DNA of 64,000 bases from MPNP01 sp963668325 (GTDB taxonomy: Bacteria; Pseudomonadota; Alphaproteobacteria; Rhodobacterales; Rhodobacteraceae). Location of the stretch: assembly GCA_963668325.1 (NCBI GenBank), contig OY764222.1, positions 1,116,001 to 1,180,000 of the forward strand, written 5' to 3'. This document shows positions 18,335 through 27,297 of this stretch, piece after piece (within the stretch, counting starts at the first letter, position 1; every line of letters starts with the position of its first letter). Both the position numbers and the translations under genes were made by a program. The notes beneath the pieces were generated by a model. That model did not search any database and was not told the DNA's origin. It saw only the letters and a list, made by a program, of their open reading frames with translations.

Positions 18335-19282
18335 ATGGGAAATACGCCGTTGGATAAGGCGGTGGAAATTACGCCACAGAGATTGCGTCGAAGCATTCAG
18401 GGATTATCTGACAGAGCGATAGCTTGGATTTTCGTGGGTCCCACGATTCTACTGCTTCTTGCAATCAATATTTTTCCCCTTGTTTGGACCATTAGGCTTA
18501 GTTTCACTAACTATCGGGCCAATCGTCCGAATGCCGATGTAAAGTACGTTGGACTACGCAATTACGAGCGTATTCTAACGGATAGTGACATCTGGCAGAC
18601 TATGCAAGCCACGGCCCACTTTCTATTCTGGACTTTACTGTTGCAGGTCGTCATAGGTTTTGCCCTGGCATGGTTAATCAATCGAAAATTCAAGGGGAAC
18701 GGATTGTGGACAACAATTATTGTCTTACCAATGATGTTGTCTCCTGCGGTTGTAGGTAATTTCTGGACATTTCTCTATCAACCCCAAATCGGATTGTTCA
18801 ATTACCTAATCGCGTTCTTCACGGGCATTGACCCAAGCAGTTTTACCATGATCGGTGAAGTGAATCTCGCACCTTGGGCAATAGTCATCGTAGATACCTG
18901 GATGTGGACGCCATTTATAATGTTGATATGCCTTGCCGGTCTGAGATCTATTCCCGACTATATCTATGAGGCAGCTGAATGCGACCGTGCATCAAAATGG
19001 CGACAGTTTTGGACCATAACCATTCCTATGGTATTACCTTTTCTGATGCTGGCAGTACTGTTCCGAGGTATAGAAAATTTCAAGATGTTTGATCTTGTGG
19101 TACTGCTTACAGGTGGCGGTCCAGGTTCAACAACAGAACTTACATCTATCAATTTGAAGAGGGAAGCGTTTGAAAAGTGGCGAACAGGCTATGCATCTGC
19201 TTATGCGGTAATCCTGTTTGTAACTATTTTTGGGTTGGCATCAATTTATGTCAAGGCACTTAACAGGGTAAAGGACCGATGA
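18335..19282 (+). CDS. ABC sugar/polyol transporter permease (MalF/UgpA type)
   Basis: This is a 315-residue integral membrane permease. About six spans are visible, beginning AWIFVGPTILLLLAINIFPLVW (about 29-50). The ATPase-contact (EAA) loop reads YEAAECDRASKWRQFWTITIPMVLP (about 211-235). An NFKMFDLVVLLTGGGPGSTTE segment follows, as in MalF-like permeases. It overlaps the next permease by 4 bp (ATGA), so the two are coupled and form the membrane heterodimer. Confidence 0.92.
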   Translation: MGNTPLDKAVEITPQRLRRSIQGLSDRAIAWIFVGPTILLLLAINIFPLVWTIRLSFTNYRANRPNADVKYVGLRNYERILTDSDIWQTMQATAHFLFWTLLLQVVIGFALAWLINRKFKGNGLWTTIIVLPMMLSPAVVGNFWTFLYQPQIGLFNYLIAFFTGIDPSSFTMIGEVNLAPWAIVIVDTWMWTPFIMLICLAGLRSIPDYIYEAAECDRASKWRQFWTITIPMVLPFLMLAVLFRGIENFKMFDLVVLLTGGGPGSTTELTSINLKREAFEKWRTGYASAYAVILFVTIFGLASIYVKALNRVKDR

Positions 19283-20217
19283 CAAGCTGGAGCCTGACAG
19301 AACCAAGTACAACTCAAAAGTGGGTGGCAGGAACATTGGTAGTTATCTATGCCTTGGTAACGCTATTGCCTTTGCTTTGGATTCTTTCAACCGGGTTCAA
19401 GACACCTACGGACTCGATTGCTTATCCACCCAAAATTATGTTTGAACCCTCCTTGGAAGGATATGTAAATCTTTTCACAACCCAAACGAGGCAATCCGAA
19501 GAGTATCTTGCCAACAATCCACCCGGCAATTGGTATGAACGGATTGTTCATAACAAAGGTATGGTGATCGCGGGACCTTCCCGTTTCGGTGAGAGATTTT
19601 TCAATTCTGTCATTATCGGATTCGGATCAACATTCCTCTCAGTTTTCCTGGGGACTTTGGCGGCCTACGCCTTTTCCCGCTTTAAGGTCCCCCTGAAAGA
19701 CGATTTGCTGTTTTTCATACTATCGACTCGAATGATGCCACCGATCGCCGTGGCGATACCTATCTTTCTTATGTTTCGTACCTTGGGCCTATCCGACACT
19801 CATGCTGGTATGATCCTTCTCTATACCGCTGTGAATCTATCACTGGCTGTTTGGTTGTTGAAAGGATTCATAGATGAAATACCTTTTGAATATGAAGAGG
19901 CGGCACTCATTGATGGCTATACCCGGTTTCAAGCATTCATCAAGGTCGTTTTGCCTCAGGCCACGACAGGGATCGCCTCGACAGCAATTTTTTGCCTGAT
20001 TTTTGCCTGGAACGAATACGCATTCGCCGTGCTCCTAACTTCTGGTACAGCACAGACAGCCCCTCCCTTCATTCCTACAATTATTGGTGTTGGAGGACAG
20101 GATTGGCCTGCGGTCGCTGCTGGTGCAACCTTATTTTTGGTACCAGTCATGGTGTTCACGATTCTGTTGCGACGACATCTATTGCGAGGAATAACATTCG
20201 GGGCTGTTCGCAAATGA
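19279..20217 (+). CDS. ABC sugar/polyol transporter permease (MalG/UgpE type)
   Basis: This is the 312-residue second permease of the operon. The EAA loop is YEEAALIDGYTRFQAFIKVVLPQA (about 211-234). The N-terminal span is followed by a long periplasmic stretch (about 50-105) larger than in minimal MalG proteins, which is common in the glycerol-type GlpQ group. It starts in a 4-bp overlap with the first permease and ends in a 4-bp overlap (ATGA) with a 62-residue membrane protein, so the group is transcribed as one unit. Confidence 0.92.
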   Translation: MTSWSLTEPSTTQKWVAGTLVVIYALVTLLPLLWILSTGFKTPTDSIAYPPKIMFEPSLEGYVNLFTTQTRQSEEYLANNPPGNWYERIVHNKGMVIAGPSRFGERFFNSVIIGFGSTFLSVFLGTLAAYAFSRFKVPLKDDLLFFILSTRMMPPIAVAIPIFLMFRTLGLSDTHAGMILLYTAVNLSLAVWLLKGFIDEIPFEYEEAALIDGYTRFQAFIKVVLPQATTGIASTAIFCLIFAWNEYAFAVLLTSGTAQTAPPFIPTIIGVGGQDWPAVAAGATLFLVPVMVFTILLRRHLLRGITFGAVRK

Positions 20218-20402
20218 ACCGTTTTATTCAGGATTTGTTGCGAATGCGTAGGAGTGCATGGGAACTAGTGGCATCAATTATCATTGCCATCGGTGTAATC
20301 ATGCTCATGCAACCTTATTTTTTCTGGGCCTTCACCTGGTCATTTCTTGTAACCTTTATAGGTACGGTGATGTTCATCATTGTCAGTCATTTTCCGAATT
20401 AA
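20214..20402 (+). CDS. Small two-span membrane protein in the ABC operon
   Basis: This 62-residue protein (MNRFIQDLLRMRRSAWELVA...) begins inside the permease stop codon (ATGA). It has two hydrophobic spans, about 16-35 and 38-58, and ends IIVSHFPN. Small membrane proteins at this position recur in alphaproteobacterial carbohydrate ABC operons. For example, a DUF2160 protein accompanies GlpPQSTV. I do not recognise this one as that family. A role as an accessory subunit of the permease complex is inferred from coupling and topology. It was placed by its ATGA overlap, not by similarity. Confidence 0.65.
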   Translation: MNRFIQDLLRMRRSAWELVASIIIAIGVIMLMQPYFFWAFTWSFLVTFIGTVMFIIVSHFPN

Positions 20403-20417
20403 GTGCACGAGGGTTCA

Positions 20418-20666
20418 ATGAAGGGTTTTGATCAAAAATGGGTCTCTTTGGGAGCACCAGATCGTATAAAGGGTGAAATGATCCCAGAAGAAAAAAAAGA
20501 TATTCTGTTTTTCTTTACAAACCCTCTTTCTTCCGTACCTCACGATGTGGCTATTAAAGTACTATTAAGATTCTCCACACTACGACAGGCTGTTATAGCA
20601 TGTAATCGGGTAGCAGGTTACGAAATCCCATCTAAGTTGTTCCTGCACATTAAGAGTTCAGCATAA
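20418..20666 (+). CDS. Unknown 82-residue soluble protein in the ABC operon
   Basis: I chose the ATG at 20418, with GAGGG five bases upstream. A GTG at 20403 is also in frame. The protein is MKGFDQKWVSLGAPDRIKGE... with a hydrophobic-mixed middle (ILFFFTNPLSSVPHDVAIKVLLRF) and no signal peptide. Its stop overlaps the start of the first ATPase gene by one base (TAATG), which argues that it is really translated. I do not recognise a family. It could be a regulatory or adaptor protein for the transporter, or a recent orphan. Confidence 0.5.
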   Translation: MKGFDQKWVSLGAPDRIKGEMIPEEKKDILFFFTNPLSSVPHDVAIKVLLRFSTLRQAVIACNRVAGYEIPSKLFLHIKSSA

Positions 20667-21763
20667 TGGCAGAAATCGTAATCCGTAATCTGCGGAAGGA
20701 ATTCGGTGATTTTATTGCTGTTGAATCGTCGTCCTTTTCCGTAGCCGACGGCGAGTTTTTCATGCTTCTTGGTCCATCAGGCTGTGGTAAGACGACAACT
20801 CTAAGGATGATAGCAGGGCTGGAACTTCCGACATCTGGTGAAATATTCATAGATGGTGAGGAAGTGGGACAACAACCGGCAAGCCAACGAGATATAGCTT
20901 TTGTTTTCCAATTGTTTGCCCTTTATCCACATATGAATGTCCGTAAGAACATTAGTTATCCTTTGGTAAGCCAAGGAATGAGAAGGGATGAAGTAACCCA
21001 AAAGGTTATGGAAGTGGCCCGAATATTGGGTATTGAGGACATTTTGAACCGTCCTGTGAGTGGTCTTTCCGGTGGTGATCGGCAACGGGTTGCCCTTGGC
21101 AGGGCAATAGTAAGGAATCCAAAATGTTTCCTTATGGACGAACCATTGGGGGCCTTGGATGCAGAATTCCGGGAACACATGGCAGGAGAATTACGAGAAC
21201 TTCATGATCGTATGGGATCAACGACAGTTTATGTTACACATGATCAACGGGAAGCCATGCAGATGGGAGACCGTATTGTAGTGATGAATCATGGGGTAAT
21301 CGAACAGTTTGGGGCTCCACAGGATATTTACTCCTATCCAGCAACCATGTTTGTCGCCGACTTTATCGGTTCACCACCAATGAATTTCTTGGAATTTGAG
21401 GGTAAATTGGTACCAGGGAGTGACAGTGTGACTCTCCATGGTCATAAAATAGGAATCCGACCCTTGCAGGAAACTGCCCAGGGCTCCCTAGTTTTTGGAA
21501 TCCGCCCCGAACACGTTAGCATAAATGACGATTCTGGTTACCGAGGACAGGTTGTAACAACTGAATATCTTGGAACCACCCAAATAGTGACTCTATCAAC
21601 ACCTAATGGCTCACTGAAAGCTAGGTTGGCTTCAAATATTTTGGTAAGAGAAGGTGAAAATTTGGGTCTGAGCTTTCGAGAGGAATTGATCACACTTTTT
21701 GATTGCAGTACCGGCAGGGCAATCAAATCATCCACAAAGTCGGAGTCATCTAACCATGGCTGA
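20666..21763 (+). CDS. ABC transporter ATP-binding protein (MalK/UgpC type)
   Basis: This 365-residue ATPase has Walker A GPSGCGKTT (about 36-44), Q-loop FQLFALYPHMNV, signature LSGGDRQRVALGRA (about 133-146), Walker B FLMDEPLGALD and switch H in YVTHDQREAMQ. The C-terminal ~130 residues form an OB-fold (TOBE/MalK regulatory) domain with FGIRPEHVSI. The signature has D rather than Q in LSGGD, a common variant. It overlaps the next ATPase gene by 8 bp. Two different ATPases suggest a heterodimeric motor like GlpS/GlpT. Confidence 0.93.
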   Translation: MAEIVIRNLRKEFGDFIAVESSSFSVADGEFFMLLGPSGCGKTTTLRMIAGLELPTSGEIFIDGEEVGQQPASQRDIAFVFQLFALYPHMNVRKNISYPLVSQGMRRDEVTQKVMEVARILGIEDILNRPVSGLSGGDRQRVALGRAIVRNPKCFLMDEPLGALDAEFREHMAGELRELHDRMGSTTVYVTHDQREAMQMGDRIVVMNHGVIEQFGAPQDIYSYPATMFVADFIGSPPMNFLEFEGKLVPGSDSVTLHGHKIGIRPLQETAQGSLVFGIRPEHVSINDDSGYRGQVVTTEYLGTTQIVTLSTPNGSLKARLASNILVREGENLGLSFREELITLFDCSTGRAIKSSTKSESSNHG

Positions 21764-22751
21764 AGTAGAACTTCGTGCTATTTCGAAATCCTTCGGGGAA
21801 ATCAGGGCAATACAAGATTTGTCGCTTACCATCGCCAATGGAGATTTTTTCGTGCTATTGGGACCAACTGGGGTCGGTAAAACCACGACCCTTCGATTGA
21901 TTTCTGGACTTGAACGCCCAGACAAGGGATCAATATTCATTGACGGTCTAGATGTTACTTCAGAAATTCCTTCAATGCGTGATGTGGCGATGGTATTCCA
22001 ACAATATTCGCTTTACCCACACATGACTGTTCGTGAAAACCTAGCCTTTCCTTTGCGTTCACCGTTACTCAAAACTCCGTTACTCAAAATACGGCAAAAA
22101 ATTACTGAAATCGCAGAAATTCTACAAATAACCCATAAACTTGATAACCGGACCACAGAACTTTCAGGTGGGGAAATGCAACGTGTAGCAATTGGTCGGG
22201 CGTTGATACGAAACCCAAGTATCTATTTGATGGATGAACCCTTAAGTTCACTCGACGCAAAACTGCGTGCAGACTTGCGAGTAGAGTTGAAGCGTATTCA
22301 AGCACAGTTTAGTTCAACTATACTTTACGTAACACATGATCAGATAGAGGCTATGACAATGGCCAATAGAATAGGTGTGCTAGAAGAAGGTAGATTAATT
22401 CAAGTTGGATCACCCCGAGAAATATATGAAAATCCAGTAAGCCTCTATGTGGGTGGAAGACTGGGATTGCCTCGGATCAATGCAATACCGGCTACCCTAT
22501 TTCCTGGAGCCCCGACCGGTGCTACAATAATGGGATTGCGTCCCGAGCATATTGAACAAGGCAAAGGTAAGCCGGCCAAGGTACTAAGGTTAGAACATCT
22601 CGGTGACCAGACACAATTGTATCTTGAGTTTGAAGGTCATAAGGTTGTGACTGTGACAGATATTCATTCAAATCTACAACCAGATGACATAATCCAAATA
22701 CAACCGCAAAATCCATTGTATTTTGATACAAATGGTAATCGCGTTCGATAA
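21756..22751 (+). CDS. Second ABC transporter ATP-binding protein (MalK/UgpC type)
   Basis: I chose the ATG at 21756 (MAEVELRAISKSFGEIRAIQ), which gives 331 residues. The longer in-frame start would run 64 bp into the upstream ATPase. Walker A is GPTGVGKTT, Q-loop FQQYSLYPHMTV, signature LSGGEMQRVAIGRA, Walker B YLMDEPLSSLD and switch YVTHDQIEAMT. The C-terminal OB domain is shortened (MGLRPEHIEQGKG...). It overlaps the first ATPase gene by 8 bp and is 12 bp from the kinase gene. It probably pairs with the first ATPase. Confidence 0.93.
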   Translation: MAEVELRAISKSFGEIRAIQDLSLTIANGDFFVLLGPTGVGKTTTLRLISGLERPDKGSIFIDGLDVTSEIPSMRDVAMVFQQYSLYPHMTVRENLAFPLRSPLLKTPLLKIRQKITEIAEILQITHKLDNRTTELSGGEMQRVAIGRALIRNPSIYLMDEPLSSLDAKLRADLRVELKRIQAQFSSTILYVTHDQIEAMTMANRIGVLEEGRLIQVGSPREIYENPVSLYVGGRLGLPRINAIPATLFPGAPTGATIMGLRPEHIEQGKGKPAKVLRLEHLGDQTQLYLEFEGHKVVTVTDIHSNLQPDDIIQIQPQNPLYFDTNGNRVR

Positions 22752-22763
22752 GGAGAGGGCCAA

Positions 22764-24377
22764 ATGAAACAATTTATCAATAGAAGGGAAACAGTTGTCA
22801 CCGAGGCACTGGATGGGGTACTTTGTACGGCTCAAGGACGGTTGGGCCGACTTGATGGTTATCCCCATATCAAGGTGGTTGTACGAACTGATTGGGACAA
22901 ATCGCGTGTAGCCTTGGTTTCTGGTGGTGGTTCAGGACATGAACCCAGCCATGCTTCATTTGTTGGTGAAGGGATGTTGAGTGCCGCTGTTTGTGGTGAT
23001 GTTTTTGCCTCTCCTTCTGTAGATGCCGTGCTAGCCGGTATTCTTGCAGTTACAGGCGAAAAAGGTTGCTTGTTAATTGTCAAAAACTATACCGGTGATC
23101 GGCTGAACTTTGGACTTGCCGCTGAACGGGCAAGGGCCTTGGGACTCAAAGTCCGAATGGTTGTCATCGGTGATGATGTAGCATTGCCTGAACTTCCACA
23201 ACCACGTGGCGTGGCCGGGACGTTGTTCATTCACAAGATCGCTGGTGCTTTAGCTGCAGCAGGTGCAAGTTTGGATGAAGTTTCGAATACAGCCGAACGG
23301 ATTTCAGGTCAAATAGCATCTTTAGGAATTTCCTTGGACACATGCACTATTCCAGGTGCTCCGAAAGAAGAACGAATCGGTCCCAGTATGGCTGAGTTGG
23401 GATTGGGTATTCACGGCGAGCCAGGAGTAGAGCAGATAACCTTACCTACTGCCACGGAAGCGATGAATATTGTCATTAATCGGCTGGAGCCGTATTCAGG
23501 GAAGGGACCATTGGTCGCTTTGCTTAACAACCTAGGAGGCTGTACTTCACTTGAAATGAGTATCTTGGCCAACGCACTGATGCGATTGCCGATCGGCACA
23601 AGAATAAAGGGTATGATCGGTCCAGCTTCACTTATGACATCACTTGATATGAGAGGATTTTCTGTATCATTATTTTCACCCGAGGATAAAGATTTTGATG
23701 CACTTATGTCCACAGTCGAGCCGCAGGCTTGGCCGGGTTGTAGTAGGACTGGCCCAGTAAAAATCGTTGAAGTTCCTGAGGGACTTAGACCGGACAATCT
23801 GGTACCTTCAAATAATGAACAGACCGGTGCTTTGATAGCAGAGTGTTGCAGTATCCTCTCAGAAGCCGAGGAGGACCTGAATACCCTGGATACAAAATCA
23901 GGCGATGGTGATACTGGAAGCACATTAGCTACCGCAGCGAAATCCTTAGGTAAAAAAATAGATCAACTACCACTGGCTGATCATTCACTGCTTTTTCAAG
24001 CGTTAAGTCAAGAACTCAGCGAGACAATGGGGGGTTCATCAGGAGTTTTACTGGCCATCTTTTTTGCCGCCGCAGCTGATGGAGGTAGTAATATTCAGGA
24101 ATCCCTTAAGAATGGATTAGAAAGAATTAAACAAGTTGGTGGTGCTCAGGTTGGTGACCGAACAATGATTGATGCCTTGGAACCAGCTTTGGCTGTATTA
24201 GATCAGGGACTTAATGTGGCCGCTGTCGCTGCCCGAAAAGGTGCAGATGGAACAGCATTGATAACTAGGGCCAAGGCAGGTCGTGCAAGTTACTTGTCAG
24301 AAGAAAGTCTTGCAGGGTACAACGATCCAGGGGCAGAAGCAGTTGCGTTACTTTTTGAGAATCTGGCTTCCAACTGA
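22764..24377 (+). CDS. ATP-dependent dihydroxyacetone kinase (DhaK-DhaL fusion)
   Basis: This 537-residue protein joins a Dak1 (DhaK) domain (about 1-320) and a Dak2 (DhaL) domain (about 345-537), as in single-chain ATP-dependent kinases. The substrate-site GGGSGHEPSHASFVGEGMLS (about 53-72) is intact, as is the magnesium/ATP site LDTKSGDGDTGSTLA (about 378-392). These enzymes phosphorylate dihydroxyacetone or related ketoses such as erythrulose. An AAGGAG ribosome-binding site 12 bp after the ATPase places it in the transporter operon, so the imported compound or its oxidation product is the likely substrate. No dehydrogenase is in this operon. Confidence 0.93.
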   Translation: MKQFINRRETVVTEALDGVLCTAQGRLGRLDGYPHIKVVVRTDWDKSRVALVSGGGSGHEPSHASFVGEGMLSAAVCGDVFASPSVDAVLAGILAVTGEKGCLLIVKNYTGDRLNFGLAAERARALGLKVRMVVIGDDVALPELPQPRGVAGTLFIHKIAGALAAAGASLDEVSNTAERISGQIASLGISLDTCTIPGAPKEERIGPSMAELGLGIHGEPGVEQITLPTATEAMNIVINRLEPYSGKGPLVALLNNLGGCTSLEMSILANALMRLPIGTRIKGMIGPASLMTSLDMRGFSVSLFSPEDKDFDALMSTVEPQAWPGCSRTGPVKIVEVPEGLRPDNLVPSNNEQTGALIAECCSILSEAEEDLNTLDTKSGDGDTGSTLATAAKSLGKKIDQLPLADHSLLFQALSQELSETMGGSSGVLLAIFFAAAADGGSNIQESLKNGLERIKQVGGAQVGDRTMIDALEPALAVLDQGLNVAAVAARKGADGTALITRAKAGRASYLSEESLAGYNDPGAEAVALLFENLASN

Positions 24378-24536
24378 ACCGCACAAACCTTATTCTTACT
24401 AAAAATTGGTTCTTAATTTATTGAAACAAGACTGATTTAATGTGTGTACTCAATTAATGAAAAACAATTTAACCACCTGGTTGGATTAATCATCCTTTTT
24501 TGGAGTTAATTTTGTTAAGAAAATGACACGATATGA

Positions 24537-24584
24537 CGGCTTTACACTAGTAGCTTTATCGCCGAAAGCGACTGTAAAGTAGCC
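24537..24584 (+). promoter_or_regulatory. Structured hairpin downstream of the kinase gene
   Basis: CGGC-TTTACA pairs with TGTAAA-GTA-GCCG around an inner GCTTT/AAAGC stem, giving a two-tier stem over about 48 nt. There is no T-tract. It lies 160 bp after the dihydroxyacetone kinase gene. It could be a 3' processing or stability element, or part of the leader of the next gene. This is a structural observation only. Confidence 0.35.
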
Positions 24585-24623
24585 GATCTTCATAAATTAA
24601 TACTGAGTTATTATACCCTTTAC

Positions 24624-24950
24624 ATGGGGGTTAAATTTAATTTTGCCAACAACACTTACTGGACAGGAGGAACTTTTCTTCGGATAGTTTTTACCTCACC
24701 TGGGCCGGGTTTATTTTACCACCTAGCAAATCAAAAACTCTGGCCTGCACAGCTATGGGCTGGCTGGACCTTTCGCCGAGGCTTCGTTAAAATTGCGGAT
24801 ATTCCTGATGAATTGATGGGGGATGATGATTTGGAAGAAAGAACAGCCAGGATCGAAAGCCAAATTCCTCAAAATGAACGTGAAGCTTATTGGGATGATT
24901 TGAGGAGCAATATAAAAGTTGATCTTTTCGATGAAGAAACCCAGGAATAG
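24624..24950 (+). CDS. Hypothetical protein, 108 residues
   Basis: I do not recognise this protein. It begins MGVKFNFANNTYWTGGTFLRIVFTSP, continues with an aromatic-rich stretch (FYHLANQKLWPAQLWAGWTF) and ends acidic (PDELMGDDDLEERTARIES...DLFDEETQE). There is no clear signal peptide or membrane span. A terminator 30 bp downstream supports it as a real transcription unit. Codon use resembles the neighbouring genes. Function unknown. Confidence 0.5.
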   Translation: MGVKFNFANNTYWTGGTFLRIVFTSPGPGLFYHLANQKLWPAQLWAGWTFRRGFVKIADIPDELMGDDDLEERTARIESQIPQNEREAYWDDLRSNIKVDLFDEETQE

Positions 24951-24979
24951 GGGATATTCATGATCCTTCAAAAGAAGAT

Positions 24980-25003
24980 AGGGCGGAAAACCGCCCTTCT
25001 CTG
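24980..25003 (+). terminator. Intrinsic terminator after the 108-residue gene
   Basis: A perfect 7-bp stem AGGGCGG/CCGCCCT with an AAAA loop is followed by TCTCTGTT. GC-rich stem, short loop and a pyrimidine tail fit a weak intrinsic terminator. Confidence 0.65.
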
Positions 25004-25106
25004 TTACTTCCCCACGGGGCAACGGTAGTCAATAAGACCCCGGTTATGGGTTATATAATAAGGAGAAAAAGAATGATATCAACACTTAACTTAAAGAAAG
25101 ACTGAA

Positions 25107-25504
25107 ATGACAAACACACCACACAAGGAACCAACACTCGAAATCAATCGCCCTCCCAGGATCACAGAAGTATATTGGTGTGAATTGCCCCAAACCGAAT
25201 ATCCCAAAGAGTTTGGGTACAAAAAAGAATTCGGCCAGTCATAATTTTCTCAAAGAAAAATGTGTTATATGGCACAGCGTTGATTATACCCCTCAGTACA
25301 GCAGAGCAAACAAAGTCGGAAGTGGCCGTAAAAATGAAATCTCCCCTGGATGGTCAAGACACGTGGGCCGTTTGCTCGCACATAATGACTGTATCTACGT
25401 ATCGACTTAGCCCCGACAAATACAAGGGAATCTGCCGTGTTCCGCATGATGTTTTCCAGGAGATAAGGGAGAAGGTGTTTAAAAACCTTCCCGATAAAAA
25501 TTAA
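25107..25504 (+). pseudogene. PemK/MazF-like toxin gene with a -1 frame break
   Basis: The first frame reads RPPRITEVYWCELPQTEYPKEFGYKK and then runs to a stop. The frame reached by stepping back one base after an A6 run (25221-25226) continues RPVIIFSKKNVLYG, then LSTAEQTKSEVAVKMKS and DTWAVCSHIMTVSTYRLSP. Joined, this is a normal ~132-residue PemK/MazF-like protein, a family of mRNA-cutting ribonucleases. One A is therefore missing from the homopolymer, unless expression depends on slippage there. No antitoxin gene is adjacent. Upstream is only an AAGGAG site and a ten-codon ORF (25074). A decayed toxin is the simplest reading. Confidence 0.75.
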
Positions 25505-25800
25505 AACAACCACCTGTAAAAATTAAAGGTGTAACCAAGTGGCCGAAATTCTAACACCTTGTTTTTTGTTTGGGAATTGTGTCGAAAATCTGGCTGTTTT
25601 TCAGAAATAAAGTAGCAGAAACTCCTTCCCACACCTCCCACAGTCAGCAGTTTGAAACAATCTCCCCTAGCGAACCGGATCGCCCAAACTTTGAGAATTT
25701 TGGGCTTATCCACCAAGGTAAAGTTTGCTTCAAGCATATTTAGCTTTCTCTTCGTTCGAATGAAAAATAGGAAAAGTGCTTCATTTTGGAACGATTTTAC

Positions 25801-26568
25801 TCATGGTTCAGATAAAACGCTTGTGGTAATGTAATTCACATCAAAATCCCGGTCCGAAAGCGACCATTCCGAAAATAAAGGGTTAAATACAAAGCCTTTC
25901 AAATCAATCATATCAAGCCCCACATTACCAAGCATGGACTTTAATTCTTCAGGCTTGATGAATTTACCCCAATCATGAGTGCCGATAGGTAACATCCTGA
26001 GAAAATACTCTGCCCCGAGTATTGCCATAATGAAACTCTTGGGGTTCCTGTTTAAGGTAGAACAAATAAACAGACCATCTTTTTTCACGAGTTCTCGACA
26101 GGAAACCAAAAAATCTTGGGGGGCATTGACATGCTCAATTACCTCCAGGGATAAAACAACATCAAAAGTTATACCTTGTTCGGCTAGTTCCTCGGAAGAT
26201 TTATTTTCATACACGATATTCAGATCAAGCGATTGGGCATGCTCTTGGGCTACCGCGATATTTTGTTCGGCCACATCAATACCGTGCACAGTCGCACCTA
26301 ACCTAGCCATCGGTTCCGTGAGCAAACCTCCACCACAACCAATATCTAGAATATTTAATCCTTCGAAAGGAAGGTGACCACTTAAATCTCGATCAAATTC
26401 CAGCATGATCTGGCTATTGATGTAATCCAAACGGATTGGATTCATCTGGTGTAAAGGTTTGAATTTCCCTTTTGGATCCCACCATTCTTCGGCCAGGACA
26501 TTAAATTTCCTGACCTCGTCCTCATTTATTGAACTTGACATTGGGGGTTCTTGATTTTTTATGACCAT
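25801..26568 (-). CDS. ubiG: Ubiquinone biosynthesis O-methyltransferase UbiG
   Basis: This is a 255-residue SAM-dependent enzyme for the two O-methylations of ubiquinone synthesis. Characteristic segments are EVRKFNVLAEEWWDPKGKFKPLH (about 18-40), HQMNPIRLDYI, motif I LNILDIGCGGGLLTEPMARLGA (about 71-92), HVNAPQDFL, ICSTLNRNPKSF and GTHDWGKFIKPEEL (about 197-210). An in-frame ATG nine codons in (MSSSINEDE) is an alternative start. Neither start has a strong ribosome-binding site. The 296 bp to its right-hand neighbour at 25504 hold nothing I can support. Confidence 0.94.
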   Translation of the reverse strand: MVIKNQEPPMSSSINEDEVRKFNVLAEEWWDPKGKFKPLHQMNPIRLDYINSQIMLEFDRDLSGHLPFEGLNILDIGCGGGLLTEPMARLGATVHGIDVAEQNIAVAQEHAQSLDLNIVYENKSSEELAEQGITFDVVLSLEVIEHVNAPQDFLVSCRELVKKDGLFICSTLNRNPKSFIMAILGAEYFLRMLPIGTHDWGKFIKPEELKSMLGNVGLDMIDLKGFVFNPLFSEWSLSDRDFDVNYITTSVLSEP

Positions 26569-26673
26569 AATTTCACTGCTTAATGAAAAATAGCAGGTGT
26601 TGCCTTCGTTAACCCAATGTAGGGATCTCCACCGAACCTAATCAGATTCTTTTCTACACGATATTTGATGATT

Positions 26674-27186
26674 TTACCACCTTCGACCTTTTCTACCTGT
26701 GTCAATGTGGATAAACGAACCATTCTTGTATTTTCCTATTCCTCCGGCGTGACATCCCACGGCTTTCGCAACTATTCGATCAAGAGAATGACTCCTAATG
26801 CGAAAATCAATTGCACGTCCCTTTGTGTGCAAGGAGTTCTTTGCAACATTTGGTTGGGCCTCTCTAAGCTTTTCATTGGTTTCCGGAGTACGATAAGCGT
26901 TTAAGACGTAAACAATATGACCACCTGAGTGGGAGATACATTCAATTATATTGTATAATTTACGATCCATTTCTATGTATTTGTCAGCTCTCCAGTCTCG
27001 CATAAAATAATCAAGTTTATTAAGTGAAGACTCGATGTAATTACCCTTCTCGTAATACGTTATAGTGAGTGTTTCTTTTGTCGCATCATTATATAATCTT
27101 AACGTTCGAGTATCACTTGGTTCGTGGGCAAATAGGGGTAAACAAAAGAGAATCCCTATAAATAAAGTGATAAAACGTCTGTACAT
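26674..27186 (-). CDS. DUF882 (YcbK-like, peptidase M15 family) secreted murein hydrolase
   Basis: This 170-residue protein opens with a signal peptide (MYRRFITLFIGILFCLPLFAHE). It carries the M15-like zinc-ligand motifs NSLHTKGRAIDFR (about 133-145, H and D) and SFIHIDTG (about 159-166, H), plus VLNAYRTPETNE. This matches DUF882 proteins such as E. coli MepK/YcbK, an endopeptidase acting on peptidoglycan crosslinks. It would act in the periplasm. It is monocistronic on the minus strand. Confidence 0.85.
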   Translation of the reverse strand: MYRRFITLFIGILFCLPLFAHEPSDTRTLRLYNDATKETLTITYYEKGNYIESSLNKLDYFMRDWRADKYIEMDRKLYNIIECISHSGGHIVYVLNAYRTPETNEKLREAQPNVAKNSLHTKGRAIDFRIRSHSLDRIVAKAVGCHAGGIGKYKNGSFIHIDTGRKGRRW

Positions 27187-27297
27187 AAACTCCTCTTATT
27201 TTACGATGGTTCACTGCTATAGGTTCCATATTTTATATTATGGCTTTTTTCCTACAAACATCATTCCCTGATCAGGAAAAATTTTGTCCTGATTGAT

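Noticed and set aside
25501..25737. 78-codon minus-strand ORF downstream of the PemK/MazF-like remnant
   Set aside because: No recognisable motif, no ribosome-binding site, composition of intergenic DNA.
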